From: Mycobacterium kyogaense
GTDB taxonomy: Bacteria > Actinomycetota > Actinomycetes > Mycobacteriales > Mycobacteriaceae
DNA length: 64,000 bases
Assembly (NCBI RefSeq): GCF_003254575.1
Contig: NZ_QJUA01000002.1
Span: forward strand, 62,001 to 126,000
Direction of reading: 5' to 3'
Below the pieces are notes generated by a model, which did not search any database, was not told the origin of the DNA, and worked only from the letters and a program-made list of their open reading frames with translations. The translations under genes and the position numbers were made by a program. Shown here piece by piece: positions 7,446 to 18,162 of this stretch (its first letter is position 1; each line of letters begins with the position of its first letter).

Positions 7446-8952
7446 CACGGGTGGGGTCGAGGCCGAAGACCGCGGTGGGTGCCGACTTGCCCTTCAACGC
7501 GTGCGATCCGCGGTCGACCAGCCCAGGCGGAAGAAGAGCCAGCGCATCGACCGTCGCTCGAGTGAGAAGGATGGCGTCCCGCGTGGTCTTGGTGAGTTGC
7601 TCGACGCGCGCAGCCACGTTCGTCGTGTCTCCGATCAACGTGAACTCGAGATGAGGCCCGGCACCAATGGTGCCGGCGATCACCGAGCCGGTGTTGATGC
7701 CGATGCCGATGCGAAGCTCCCCGCCGAATCGCTCGGCGACGAGGCGGTGAATGCGCACAGCGGTGCTCACTGCTGCGTCGGCGTGGTCCGCGAGATCGGT
7801 TGGCGCGCCGAACACCGCGAGCGCGCCGTCACCGAGGAACTTGTTGACGTGCCCACCGGCGTCCACGACAGCAGGCACCACGATCGAGAACACGTCGTTG
7901 AGCCGCGCGACGGTGTCCTCGGCCGTGTTCGACTCGGCGAACGGGGTGAAATCGCGAATGTCGACGAACATCACCGTCACTTCGCGCCGCTCGCCGGTGA
8001 ACACGTCGTCGCCCTGCTCGAGCAGCCGAGCGGCAAGAGCGGGGTCGACGTAGGCACCGAAGGCCGCCTGAAGTCGTTGCCGCTCAGCCAATCCCGCCTG
8101 CATGCGATTGAACGACGCCGCCAGCACTCCGAGATCGTCGTCCTGGACCACCGGTACGCGCACGCCGTAGTCACCGGCTGCGACCCGCGCGGTTCCCTGC
8201 GTGAGATCCCGGATCGGCCGCATCGACGGGGAGAAGCCGACGCCGACAGCCAGCGGAATTCCGAACCCGATTGTCATCGCAGCGCCGATGGCAAGGAACA
8301 GAAGTGGCTGCGGGCTGACCCCGACGATCGCGGCCGCCGACATCGCGCCTTCCACAGAGAAGTTGAACGCAGTTCCCAGGACCGTCACGCTCGACCATGC
8401 GGCGATCGTCGGGCGAGCGCGGGGCAGGTGGTCCCCGATGCTCGTGCCACCGGCGATGGCGAGCCGTGCCGGCCGAGCGGTTGCCTCCAACATGCTGTGC
8501 ACACTGATGAGATAGGTAATCGTTCCGATGGCGGCGCCCAGCACCCCGTACTGCGCTAGTCGCGGTCCATTAGCTCCGGCGATCCCACCGACGAGCACCG
8601 ACATCGTGGCGAACGCGACCGCGCCCAGCCACACCGCCCTTGAGGCCGCACTCCGGGCGAAGCTGTAGGTGGCCTCCAACGCTGTCGCCCGATCGACATC
8701 GTGACCCTCGGCCCACTGCTCGACAGGGCGGTAGCGCTTGCCACCGGCGAGACCTGCGAAAACATTGACTCCCACGAGGACAGCGAGTGTGACGGCGGCT
8801 GCCTCCACGTAGTGACGAGAACCTTCCAGAGCAACGAGCAAAAGCGACCAGAACAGATAGAGCGGCAGGCCTGCCGGCACGACCACGGCCAGTCCCGCCC
8901 AGCGGTGTCTCGCTCCGAATCGGTCCCAGGCCCACTGCCAGATGCGGTCCAT
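7435..8952 (-). CDS. Membrane-bound class III adenylate cyclase with HAMP domain
   Basis: 505 residues: six N-terminal membrane helices (about 18-250), a HAMP linker (SPSMRPIRDLTQGTARVAAG to about 310) and a C-terminal class III cyclase domain (about 335-500). Catalytic features are MFVDIRDFT (metal-binding Asp), KFLGDGALAVFG (second metal Asp) and the GDTTNVAARVEQL helix with Asn and Arg. This matches the Rv1318c-Rv1320c group. ATG at 8952 is preferred over the in-frame 9006 codon because the longer form would begin inside the groEL1 terminator. Product is probably cAMP. Confidence 0.88.
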   Translation of the reverse strand: MDRIWQWAWDRFGARHRWAGLAVVVPAGLPLYLFWSLLLVALEGSRHYVEAAAVTLAVLVGVNVFAGLAGGKRYRPVEQWAEGHDVDRATALEATYSFARSAASRAVWLGAVAFATMSVLVGGIAGANGPRLAQYGVLGAAIGTITYLISVHSMLEATARPARLAIAGGTSIGDHLPRARPTIAAWSSVTVLGTAFNFSVEGAMSAAAIVGVSPQPLLFLAIGAAMTIGFGIPLAVGVGFSPSMRPIRDLTQGTARVAAGDYGVRVPVVQDDDLGVLAASFNRMQAGLAERQRLQAAFGAYVDPALAARLLEQGDDVFTGERREVTVMFVDIRDFTPFAESNTAEDTVARLNDVFSIVVPAVVDAGGHVNKFLGDGALAVFGAPTDLADHADAAVSTAVRIHRLVAERFGGELRIGIGINTGSVIAGTIGAGPHLEFTLIGDTTNVAARVEQLTKTTRDAILLTRATVDALALLPPGLVDRGSHALKGKSAPTAVFGLDPTRVTG

Positions 8953-8991
8953 GACCGAGACTAAGACCCAGGCGTTCACCCTCGTACGAAA

Positions 8992-9021
8992 ACACCCCCG
9001 GCCCATTCGGACCGGGGGTGT
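8992..9021 (-). terminator. Intrinsic terminator after groEL1
   Basis: ACACCCCCGG (8992-9001) pairs perfectly with CCGGGGGTGT (9012-9021) over a 10-nt loop. Read on the minus strand it is followed by TTTT, so it terminates the groES-groEL1 transcript 14 nt after the groEL1 stop and before the cyclase gene. Confidence 0.85.
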
Positions 9022-9034
9022 CTCGTTGCACTAC

Positions 9035-10756
<1,722 letters not shown>

Positions 10757-11056
10757 TTACTTGGAGACGACAGCCAGCACGTCGCGGGCCGAGAGGATCA
10801 GGTACTCCTCGCCGCCGTACTTGATCTCGGTGCCGCCGTACTTGCTGTAGATGACCACGTCGCCCTCAGACACGTCCAGAGGAATCCGCTTCTCGCCATC
10901 CTCATCCCAGCGGCCGGGGCCAACTGCGACGACGGTGCCTTCCTGCGGCTTTTCCTTGGCGGTGTCGGGGATGACCAGACCGGAAGCGGTCGTGGTCTCG
11001 GCCTCGTTGGCCTGAACGAGGATCTTGTCCTCGAGTGGCTTGATGTTGACTGCCAC
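10757..11056 (-). CDS. groES: Co-chaperonin GroES
   Basis: 99-residue Gro[22 protein letters not shown], mobile loop around [20 protein letters not shown], then [20 protein letters not shown] and [19 protein letters not shown]. It caps the GroEL ring. It is the first gene of the heat-shock operon. The operon is controlled by a CIRCE operator about 106 nt upstream, so an HrcA repressor encoded elsewhere should regulate it. Confidence 0.98.
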   Translation of the reverse strand: MAVNIKPLEDKILVQANEAETTTASGLVIPDTAKEKPQEGTVVAVGPGRWDEDGEKRIPLDVSEGDVVIYSKYGGTEIKYGGEEYLILSARDVLAVVSK

Positions 11057-11162
11057 GATTGGAGCCCCTTCACTCTTGATGTAGGTGTGCGTACACGGCG
11101 GTCGGTGACCGCCCTCGCGCCGTCGTCGCGGGTGCCGACACAGGGTTTGAACCGACTGCCAC

Positions 11163-11189
11163 CTAGCACTCTATACATGAGAGTGCTAG
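11163..11189. promoter_or_regulatory. CIRCE operator (HrcA site) of groES-groEL1
   Basis: CTAGCACTC - 9 nt - GAGTGCTAG (11163-11171 and 11181-11189) is a CIRCE element differing from the consensus only at the outer base of each arm; an extra AC/GT pair extends it to 11161-11191. It is the classical HrcA-binding site. Confidence 0.95.
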
Positions 11190-11197
11190 GTGCTCAA
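11170..11197 (-). promoter_or_regulatory. groES promoter overlapping CIRCE
   Basis: On the minus strand TTGAGC (-35, 11197-11192) and TATAGA (-10, 11175-11170) are spaced 16 nt. The -10 lies inside CIRCE, so HrcA binding would block polymerase. The predicted 5' leader before groES is about 100 nt. Confidence 0.65.
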
Positions 11198-11318
11198 GGT
11201 TGGGGTTCACGTATACGCCCCGGGCGAACGACGCCGGATTCATCCCCAGGCTCCGAGTTATCCACAGGCTGGGATTTTTGCGCTCCCGTCTGCGCCGGCA
11301 ATCGGTAGTTTCGTACAT

Positions 11319-12920
11319 GTGTTCGATGTAGCGCGGGTGGCAGACGCGGATCTGGTCGAGGTGATGACCAGCTCCGCGGCCGCGGCTGCGCGCACCGAGG
11401 CGATCAAGCTGGCCGCGATCGCGGAGCTGTGGCGGCGGCGCCGCTGCCCGGAGCGGGAGCGCTGGGTGTGCGCGGACTGGGACGCCACCGCCGCCGAGAT
11501 CGGGTGTGCGTTGGGGATCGGTCCGGGGCGGGCGTCGACGCTGATGGACCTGGCGGTGGCGCTGCGTGACCGCCTCCCCCGCGTGGGGGCCTTGTTGGCC
11601 GACGGGCAGGTGACGCTGGACATGGTGAGGACGATCGTGTCCCGCACCGCGCTGGTCCTCGATCCCGCTACTTTGCGGCTGCTCGACGGGCATTTCGTCG
11701 ACGCTGTGGCGGGGTGGGGAGTGTTGTCGCAGAAAAAGCTCGAGGCCGCGATCGACGTGTGGATCGAGACCTACGACCCGGATGCGGTGCGCCGGGTGCG
11801 TGACCGGTCGCGGGATCGGTCGTTCACCATCGGCGACCGCAGCGATGCTGATGGCGTCACCAGCGTGTACGGGCAGTTGGCCGCCTCGGATGCGGCGCTG
11901 CTGGCGGCGCGGCTGGCGATGATGATCGCCTCAGTGTGCGAACACGATCCCCGCACGCTGAATCAGAAACGCGCCGACTCGATCGGTGCGATCGCCGTCG
12001 GCGCCACCGCACTAACGTGCCGCTGCGGGCGCCCCGACTGCACCGCCGCCCGGGTGGATGACGGGCGCGCCTCCAGCATCACGGTCACCGTGATCGCCGA
12101 CCACGCCACCCTCGACGCGCAACCCGATCCGCAGCTGCACGGCGAAACACCCCCACCGAACTACACGCCACGAAACACCACACCCGTCGAGACCGACGAG
12201 CCCGAGCGCGTCGAGCAGAAGCAGGAGCAGGCGTCGACGCCACCCGCCACCGGACAGCCGCGGCGCGCGGCGCTGATCGTGGGCCCCGGCGGGGGCATCG
12301 TGCCGGCACCGCTGCTGGCCGAACTCATCGCCCACGGCGCGACAGTCCGTTTCGTCGGCGCCACCGAGGGCCTGGCCACCGACGGCTACCGACCCTCAGC
12401 CGCCCTGGACCGGTTCGTCCGCTCCCGGGATCTGACATGCCGCTTCCCCGGCTGCGACCGCCCCGCCACCCACGCCGACATCGACCACACCGTGCCCTAC
12501 CCGGCCGGCGCGACCCATCCGGCGAACACCAAATGCTATTGCCGCCAGCATCATTTACTGAAAACCTTTTGGGAGGGCTGGACCGAAAGCCAAACCCCCG
12601 ACGGGCGCCTGCATCTGATCAGCCCGACCGGCCACGCCTACACCACCGCGCCGCTGTCAGGGCTGCTGTTCCCCTCCTGGAACACCCGCACCGGACCACC
12701 ACCGACCACCACCACCACCACGCAGCGACCCACACCGGGCCGCCACCTCATGATGCCCACCCGCGGCCGCAGCCGCACCCAGAACCACCTTGCCTACATC
12801 CACAGAGAACGCGAACTCAACCACCGCGAACGCGCCGAAATAGCACCGCCACAAAACAACTCGGACACCTACGACGCGCCGCCCACCGGATGCTCCGGCG
12901 ATGACCCGCCGCCGTTCTAG
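11319..12920 (+). CDS. 13E12-family DUF222/HNH endonuclease protein
   Basis: 533 residues. The N-terminal helical DUF222 domain covers about 1-330 (WVCADWDATAAEIGCALGIG, GPGRASTLMDLAVALRDRLP). A C-terminal HNH module has CRFPGCDRPATHADIDH, then ANTKCYCRQHHLLKT. A Pro/Thr-rich tail follows. Start GTG 11319 gives MFDVARV, typical for the family; the in-frame ATG at 11190 would lie in the CIRCE element. These proteins occur in many copies in mycobacteria (13E12 repeat) and behave like mobile or intron-associated genes. It sits between groES and tsaD, adjacent in M. tuberculosis. Confidence 0.88.
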   Translation: MFDVARVADADLVEVMTSSAAAAARTEAIKLAAIAELWRRRRCPERERWVCADWDATAAEIGCALGIGPGRASTLMDLAVALRDRLPRVGALLADGQVTLDMVRTIVSRTALVLDPATLRLLDGHFVDAVAGWGVLSQKKLEAAIDVWIETYDPDAVRRVRDRSRDRSFTIGDRSDADGVTSVYGQLAASDAALLAARLAMMIASVCEHDPRTLNQKRADSIGAIAVGATALTCRCGRPDCTAARVDDGRASSITVTVIADHATLDAQPDPQLHGETPPPNYTPRNTTPVETDEPERVEQKQEQASTPPATGQPRRAALIVGPGGGIVPAPLLAELIAHGATVRFVGATEGLATDGYRPSAALDRFVRSRDLTCRFPGCDRPATHADIDHTVPYPAGATHPANTKCYCRQHHLLKTFWEGWTESQTPDGRLHLISPTGHAYTTAPLSGLLFPSWNTRTGPPPTTTTTTQRPTPGRHLMMPTRGRSRTQNHLAYIHRERELNHRERAEIAPPQNNSDTYDAPPTGCSGDDPPPF

Positions 12921-13348
12921 CGCAGCTGGTCAGGACTCATGAGCAGGTGGTCGGACACGTCGCCGATCATCTCGACGTCGACGGTGCGTTCCGTGAAGAA
13001 CCAGCCGTGGTCGTCGCGAGCGAAGGTGTCGGCGTACCGGCCCACGACGATCGGCTGCAGCGCAACGGTATTCGTCTGCTGCACGACGCAGAATGTGGAC
13101 CGCGCGGCCGCAGTGTCGCCGCTGACATCGACGATCGGATTGAGGACGAGATGACGGGTGCGCGGGGTGTTGCCGTGATCGGGAAAACGACGGGTCGTTG
13201 CGGCGAACAGGGCCGCGATCGCCTCGCTGCCCGCGACACCCATGAAGTTACCCCTGCCCAACAGCTGGCCGACGCCGTCGAAATCGCCCGCATCGATCAA
13301 TTCGGCATAGCGGTAGAGCAATTCGGTGATAGCCGAACGATCACTCAC
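12917..13348 (-). CDS. SnoaL-like / NTF2-fold protein
   Basis: 143 residues from a GTG that overlaps the tsaD stop (GTGA). The start [20 protein letters not shown] is the typical SnoaL_4 first helix, followed by [28 protein letters not shown] and a C-terminal strand region ([20 protein letters not shown]). Such domains are small hydratases, isomerases or ligand binders; no substrate can be deduced. It is the last gene of the tsaE-to-tsaD chain and its stop overlaps the convergent 13E12 gene by 4 nt. Confidence 0.75.
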   Translation of the reverse strand: MSDRSAITELLYRYAELIDAGDFDGVGQLLGRGNFMGVAGSEAIAALFAATTRRFPDHGNTPRTRHLVLNPIVDVSGDTAAARSTFCVVQQTNTVALQPIVVGRYADTFARDDHGWFFTERTVDVEMIGDVSDHLLMSPDQLR

Positions 13349-14367
13349 GCGACCTGCCCCTGCACCACCGGCAGTCCGGGATCGCTGGCGACATCGAGTG
13401 GTGACGGCTCCGCTCCGGCCGCGATCAGGTGCGCCGCGAACGACGCGATCATCGCCCCGTTGTCCGTGCACAACCGCGGACGCGGCACCCGCAACGTCAG
13501 ACCAGCCGCCGCACAACGCTCCTCGGCCAGCTCGCGCAGACGCGAGTTCGCCGCCACTCCGCCGGCGATCAGCAGCGCCGACACCCCCAGCTCATCGGCT
13601 GCGCGCACCGCCTTCGCCGTCAACACATCGGCGACCGCCTCCTGGAAGCCCGCCGCGATATCGGCCTGCGAGGCTTCCGGGTGACTCTCCACATACCGCG
13701 CGACCGCGGTCTTGAGACCCGAGAAGCTGAACGCGTAGCGGTCATCCCGGGGCCCCGTCATCCCTCGGGGGAAGGTGATCGCGGCAGGATCCCCCTCGCG
13801 CGCGAGCTCGTCGAGGACCCTGCCACCCGGATACCCGAGGCCCAGCAGCCGCGCCACCTTGTCGTAGGCCTCCCCCGCCGCGTCGTCCACCGTCGAACCC
13901 AACTCCACGATCGGCTCACCGAGGGATCGCACATGCAGCAGGTTGGTGTGTCCGCCGGACACCAGCAGCCCGATGCTCTCCGGCAGCGGGCCGTGGTCGT
14001 AGACATCGGCTGCGAGGTGACCGCCGAGGTGATTGACCGCATAGAACGGCACCTGCCATGCCGCCGCGTACGCCTTCGCCGCCGCCACGCCCACCAGCAG
14101 CGCACCCGCCAGGCCCGGCCCGATCGTCGCCGCCACCACGTCCGGCCGATCGATGCCGGCCACCTGCAGGGCGCGCCGCATCGTCGGGCCCAGCGCCTCC
14201 AGGTGCGCTCGAGATGCGATCTCGGGCACCACCCCGCCGAATCGGGCGTGTTCGTCGACGCTGGAGGCGACCTCGTCAGCCAACAGCGTCACCGCGCCGT
14301 CGTCGCTCAGTTCCGCGATACCGACACCGGTCTCGTCGCACGAACTCTCGATCGCCAAGATGATCAT
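13345..14367 (-). CDS. tsaD: tRNA N6-adenosine threonylcarbamoyltransferase TsaD
   Basis: 340 residues, start ATG in the ATGA overlap with rimI. The ASKHA-fold start [17 protein letters not shown], the metal-binding H-x3-H in [14 protein letters not shown], and [12 protein letters not shown] (nucleotide loop) identify TsaD (Gcp/Kae1). With TsaB and TsaE encoded upstream it transfers threonylcarbamoyl from TC-AMP to A37 of ANN-decoding tRNAs (t6A). The TC-AMP synthase (TsaC/Sua5) is not in the window. Confidence 0.97.
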   Translation of the reverse strand: MIILAIESSCDETGVGIAELSDDGAVTLLADEVASSVDEHARFGGVVPEIASRAHLEALGPTMRRALQVAGIDRPDVVAATIGPGLAGALLVGVAAAKAYAAAWQVPFYAVNHLGGHLAADVYDHGPLPESIGLLVSGGHTNLLHVRSLGEPIVELGSTVDDAAGEAYDKVARLLGLGYPGGRVLDELAREGDPAAITFPRGMTGPRDDRYAFSFSGLKTAVARYVESHPEASQADIAAGFQEAVADVLTAKAVRAADELGVSALLIAGGVAANSRLRELAEERCAAAGLTLRVPRPRLCTDNGAMIASFAAHLIAAGAEPSPLDVASDPGLPVVQGQVA

Positions 14368-14816
14368 CGCGGCTCCCGCTTCATCGAGTAGGCGTCCGCG
14401 CCACTGACGCGGTAGTAGCGCTTGCGCAGGCCGATTCGGGTGAACCCCTCGCTCTCGTACAGCGCGATCGCCGCCTCGTTGTCGGTGCGCACCTCCAGGA
14501 AGATCGCACCGCCGTCGGCGTAGTCGAGCAGCCGGCGCAACATCTGTCTGCCGATGCCGTGGCCCTGATACGCCGGGTCGACGGCGATCGTGTGCACCTC
14601 GTACTCGAACGGCTTGCTGCGGCCCAGCCGCGCGATACCGGCATACCCCACCAGCTTGTCGTCGGCCCGCGCCGCCACGTACTGGTTGTGCTTGGCCGCG
14701 ATCTCGGCGAGAAAGGCACGTTCGGGCCATGGATCGTCCCCGTCGAACAGCTGCGCCTCGAGCTCGGCGCACCGCGCGGCGTCCGCGGCCACCAGAGACG
14801 AGTAGTCCACGTTCAT
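14364..14816 (-). CDS. rimI: Ribosomal protein alanine N-acetyltransferase RimI
   Basis: 150-residue GNAT enzyme. [19 protein letters not shown] is the acetyl-CoA-binding motif A, followed by [19 protein letters not shown] and [12 protein letters not shown]. It acetylates protein N termini (S18 in E. coli). The start ([19 protein letters not shown]) overlaps the tsaB stop by 4 nt and its stop overlaps tsaD by 4 nt, giving tight translational coupling. Confidence 0.93.
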   Translation of the reverse strand: MNVDYSSLVAADAARCAELEAQLFDGDDPWPERAFLAEIAAKHNQYVAARADDKLVGYAGIARLGRSKPFEYEVHTIAVDPAYQGHGIGRQMLRRLLDYADGGAIFLEVRTDNEAAIALYESEGFTRIGLRKRYYRVSGADAYSMKREPR

Positions 14817-15439
14817 CGCTTCACCGCCGACGGCTTCGCGTCGGGTCTGCGCAGATACAGCGGCACCAACGGCTCCGGCTCGGCATCCCAATCTGCCACC
14901 GCGGCAACCAGACCCGTCACCGACGGCGACACCGGCGCCAGCCGAGGCAGATCGAACAGCGCCGTATGCTCGGGCGATCCGGCCACCGCCGCCGCGCCGG
15001 CGGGCACGTCGGTCGCAGCGTTGACCGCCGGCCCGTCCACGCGAACCCCGTCGCAGTACCGCGCCCAGTACACCTCCCGCCGCCGCGCATCGGTGACCAC
15101 GAGCACCTCACCGGTCGTCCCCGCCGCGATCGCGTCCAGGCTGCACACCCCGTACACGGGAATCCCGAGAGCATGACCGAACGCCGCCGCGGTGGCCATG
15201 CCCACCCGCAACCCGGTGAACGGCCCCGGCCCGCACCCGACCACCACAGCGTCCAGTTCGCCCACGTCCACACCGGCGTCCGCCAGCGCCCCGACGATGT
15301 TGGGCGTCAACGTTTCCGCATGCGCGCGCGGATCGACCGTCACGCGTTCGGCGAGCATCTCGATTCCCGAGCCGAACCGCACCACTCCGGCCGTCACGGC
15401 CGCAGTGGCGGTGTCGAGGGCCAGCACCAGCCTGCTCAT
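14813..15439 (-). CDS. tsaB: t6A complex subunit TsaB
   Basis: 208 residues, starting [19 protein letters not shown] with the ASKHA phosphate-loop-like strand, and [19 protein letters not shown], which marks TsaB. It is a non-catalytic TsaD paralogue that dimerises with TsaD and recruits TsaE. Start ATG 15439 overlaps the tsaE stop by 4 nt. Confidence 0.93.
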   Translation of the reverse strand: MSRLVLALDTATAAVTAGVVRFGSGIEMLAERVTVDPRAHAETLTPNIVGALADAGVDVGELDAVVVGCGPGPFTGLRVGMATAAAFGHALGIPVYGVCSLDAIAAGTTGEVLVVTDARRREVYWARYCDGVRVDGPAVNAATDVPAGAAAVAGSPEHTALFDLPRLAPVSPSVTGLVAAVADWDAEPEPLVPLYLRRPDAKPSAVKR

Positions 15440-15897
15440 GGTCTGCTCCACTGCCACATGGCCGTACGCACATCACTGTTCGCGGTCCGCTCGAGACGAA
15501 TGTCGAGGTGTCGCTCCGACAGTCGCTCGGCGACCCCCTCGCCCCACTCGACGACGACGACCGCATCATCGAGATCGGTGTCGAGATCCAGGGAGTCGAG
15601 TTCGGCGAGCAGATCGACCGAACTCTCGTCCAGAAGGCGGTACAGATCGACGTGCACCATCGCCGGCCCTCCGGACTGTCGCGACCGGTGCACGCGGGCC
15701 AGGACGAACGTCGGCGACAGCACCGGCCCCTCCACGTCCATACCCTGCGCGATTCCCTTGGCCAGCACCGTCTTTCCCGCACCCAGCGGGCCGGACAGCA
15801 CGACCAGGTCACCGGCGCGCAGTTCGCGCCCCAGCTCGGCCCCGAACGCGAGGGTGTCCTCGGCGCTGGCGAGTTGCTGCACGCCCGAGTCAGCCAT
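15436..15897 (-). CDS. tsaE: t6A complex ATPase TsaE
   Basis: 153 residues. Walker A GPLGAGKTVLAKGIA, then LSPTFVLARVH, HVDLYRLLD and VVVVEWGEG are TsaE/YjeE signatures. It hydrolyses ATP to drive turnover of the TsaB-TsaD complex. It overlaps the upstream hydrolase gene by 8 nt. Confidence 0.94.
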   Translation of the reverse strand: MADSGVQQLASAEDTLAFGAELGRELRAGDLVVLSGPLGAGKTVLAKGIAQGMDVEGPVLSPTFVLARVHRSRQSGGPAMVHVDLYRLLDESSVDLLAELDSLDLDTDLDDAVVVVEWGEGVAERLSERHLDIRLERTANSDVRTAMWQWSRP

Positions 15898-16978
15898 TGT
15901 TGCGCACCCTCTCCCGCACTCGCCGGGTCATCGCCACCAACTTCGACGGCGTCGATCGCTCGACCAGCCGCACCAACGCGTCGTCGATGATCTCGGGCTG
16001 CTCCAACTGCACCAGATGTCCTGCGCCGCCGACGATCACCAACTCCGACTTCGGCAGCGCCGCCGCCATCTCGCGCGAATACTCGGCAGGCGTCAGCAGA
16101 TCACGGTCGCCGCAGGCGATCAGCGTGGGCACCTTGCGCAGCGTGACCAGGCCCGCCGTCTCGTCGTGCACCTCGAGCGCGTGCAGGAAGTCGACCAGCG
16201 TGGTGATCGGAGTGTCGTGCATCATGCGCTCGGAGAACGCCACCACGCTCGGGCTGATCTTTTCGTCGCCGAACGACGCCGCCCGCAGGATGGGTCCGAT
16301 CACCGACCGCGCGGCGCCGCGGAACCGGTGGACCGTCTTGGGTGCATAGCGGGCGGTGAATTGAACTGCTTCCAGCGCAGGGTTTTTCAGGATCTCACCG
16401 AGGGGCGACCGGGACACCCCTTCGGCCGCCGACGCGATGATCGCGGCACCGACGATGCGGGTGGGATAGCGCTGTGGGTACTGGCGAGCGTGGGACAGGA
16501 CCGTCATGCCGCCCATCGAGTGCCCGACGAGCACCACCGGCCCACGCGGCGCCATGACCGCCAGCACGCTCTCGAGGTCTTGGCCCAGCTGTTCCACCGT
16601 GTAGGTGTCGGGCGACGCCTCGCCGGACTGTCCGTGGCCGCGCTGGTCGTAGAACACCATGCGGACCTGCGCGCCCCACTGCTCGCTCAGCCGGGCTCGC
16701 TGAAAGTGGAAGGAGCCCATGCGAAGAGAGAAGCCGTGGGCGAACACCACCGTGAGCGGCGCGTCCTGCGGGCCGACCTCACGCACCGCCAGCGGTACCC
16801 CGTCCGGGGTGGTGACGACCGTGCTGCGGTCGGCGTCGAGCAGTTCGAAATCCTCGTCGCGGTGCGGATCGTCCTCGGTCACGCGGCGCCGCAGCGAGTG
16901 CGCCGCGGTGATACCGGCCGCCGAGCCGACGGCAGCGATCCCGGCCGCCCCCGCCAGCCAGCCGGCCCGCGGGCTCAT
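15890..16978 (-). CDS. Alpha/beta hydrolase, membrane-anchored, between tsaE and alr
   Basis: 362 residues with an N-terminal hydrophobic anchor ([20 protein letters not shown]). The alpha/beta hydrolase core has [28 protein letters not shown], nucleophile elbow [11 protein letters not shown], acid region [10 protein letters not shown] and catalytic His in [13 protein letters not shown]. It is a probable lipase/esterase of the Rv3424c-to-Rv3422c position. Start ATG 16978 overlaps the alr stop by 4 nt. Substrate unknown. Confidence 0.85.
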   Translation of the reverse strand: MSPRAGWLAGAAGIAAVGSAAGITAAHSLRRRVTEDDPHRDEDFELLDADRSTVVTTPDGVPLAVREVGPQDAPLTVVFAHGFSLRMGSFHFQRARLSEQWGAQVRMVFYDQRGHGQSGEASPDTYTVEQLGQDLESVLAVMAPRGPVVLVGHSMGGMTVLSHARQYPQRYPTRIVGAAIIASAAEGVSRSPLGEILKNPALEAVQFTARYAPKTVHRFRGAARSVIGPILRAASFGDEKISPSVVAFSERMMHDTPITTLVDFLHALEVHDETAGLVTLRKVPTLIACGDRDLLTPAEYSREMAAALPKSELVIVGGAGHLVQLEQPEIIDDALVRLVERSTPSKLVAMTRRVRERVRNNG

Positions 16979-18126
16979 CGCCCGCCCCCGCGGTACGCCC
17001 GGGTGATGCGCCCGCGTGGGCTGGTGACGACCTCGTAGTTGATGGTGCCCAGCAAGTCCGCCCAGTCCTGCGCCGTCGGCTCGCCCCGCGTGCCCGGGCC
17101 GAACAGGATCGCCTCGTCGCCCTCGGTGACCTCGACCGGACCCGGCCCGAGGTCGACCAGGAACTGGTCCATGCAGATGCGTCCGACGTTGGGATAGCGG
17201 CGTCCGTTGATCTGCACCGACAGCCGGTTGCTCAGCGGCCGGAACACGCCGTCGGCGTACCCGGCGGGGATCAACGCGACCGTGGTGTCCTTCTCGGCGA
17301 CCCAGGTGTGCCCGTACGAGACACCGTCGCCGGCCCGGATCGCGCGCACCATGGCCACCGGGCACGTCAACGTCATCGCCGGCCGCAGCCCCATGTCGCC
17401 ACGCTCCGGGATCGGCGACTGCCCGTAGACCGCGATGCCGGGCCGGACCATGTCGAACGCCAGATCAGGACGCGTCAGCGCCGCCGGGGAGTTGCTCAGG
17501 TGCACCACGTCGAAAGGCACCCCTGCCGCGCGCGCCGCCGACGCCATCTCGGTGAGCCGCTGCGCCTGCACGCTGTTGAACGGATGGTCGGGGGTGTCGC
17601 CGTGGGCGAGGTGGGACATCAGCCCGTGGACACGCACGGCGTCGTCGGATACGGCGTCGCGCAGCGCGGTGACGACAGCCGGGAAATCAGCCGGCGCGAC
17701 ACCGTTGCGGCTCAACCCCGTATCGGCCTTGACCGTCACGGTGGCGGTACGGCCGGTCCGCTGAACCGCCGACAGCACCTCCTGCACCTGACGCACCGAC
17801 GAGACCGCGATCTCGACATCGGCGGTCAGAGCCGGTGCGAAGTCCATGCCGGGCGGGTGCAGCCAGGCCAGCACCGGCGCCGTGATCCCGTCGCTGCGCA
17901 GGGCCAGTGCCTCCTCGACGGTCGCGACTCCCAGTGCAGAGGCACCCGCCGCCAGCGCGGCCCGTCCGACAGCGGTGGCGCCGTGGCCGTAGCCGTCGGC
18001 CTTGACGACGGCCATCACCGCGGCCGCACCGGCGCGTTCGCGCAGCACGGAGATGTTGTGCGCGATGGCGTCGAGATCGACGATCGCCGTCGGCACATGC
18101 TGGGTCGTGTTTCGTGCGTTGATCAC
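16975..18126 (-). CDS. alr: Alanine racemase
   Basis: 383 residues, PLP-dependent, makes D-alanine for peptidoglycan. PLP lysine in [16 protein letters not shown], catalytic Tyr in [13 protein letters not shown], and [18 protein letters not shown] are seen. A GTG start is used. It is the target of D-cycloserine. It heads the chain alr-hydrolase-tsaE-tsaB-rimI-tsaD, with each junction overlapping. Confidence 0.97.
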   Translation of the reverse strand: MINARNTTQHVPTAIVDLDAIAHNISVLRERAGAAAVMAVVKADGYGHGATAVGRAALAAGASALGVATVEEALALRSDGITAPVLAWLHPPGMDFAPALTADVEIAVSSVRQVQEVLSAVQRTGRTATVTVKADTGLSRNGVAPADFPAVVTALRDAVSDDAVRVHGLMSHLAHGDTPDHPFNSVQAQRLTEMASAARAAGVPFDVVHLSNSPAALTRPDLAFDMVRPGIAVYGQSPIPERGDMGLRPAMTLTCPVAMVRAIRAGDGVSYGHTWVAEKDTTVALIPAGYADGVFRPLSNRLSVQINGRRYPNVGRICMDQFLVDLGPGPVEVTEGDEAILFGPGTRGEPTAQDWADLLGTINYEVVTSPRGRITRAYRGGGR

Positions 18127-18162
18127 CGCCCCCGATTGTCCCAGGCCGCCGACGGAGACAGG

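Noticed and set aside
12700..12730. Tandem ACC repeat as a CRISPR or VNTR
   Set aside because: It only encodes a short Thr/Pro stretch inside the 13E12 protein; no spacer-repeat structure.
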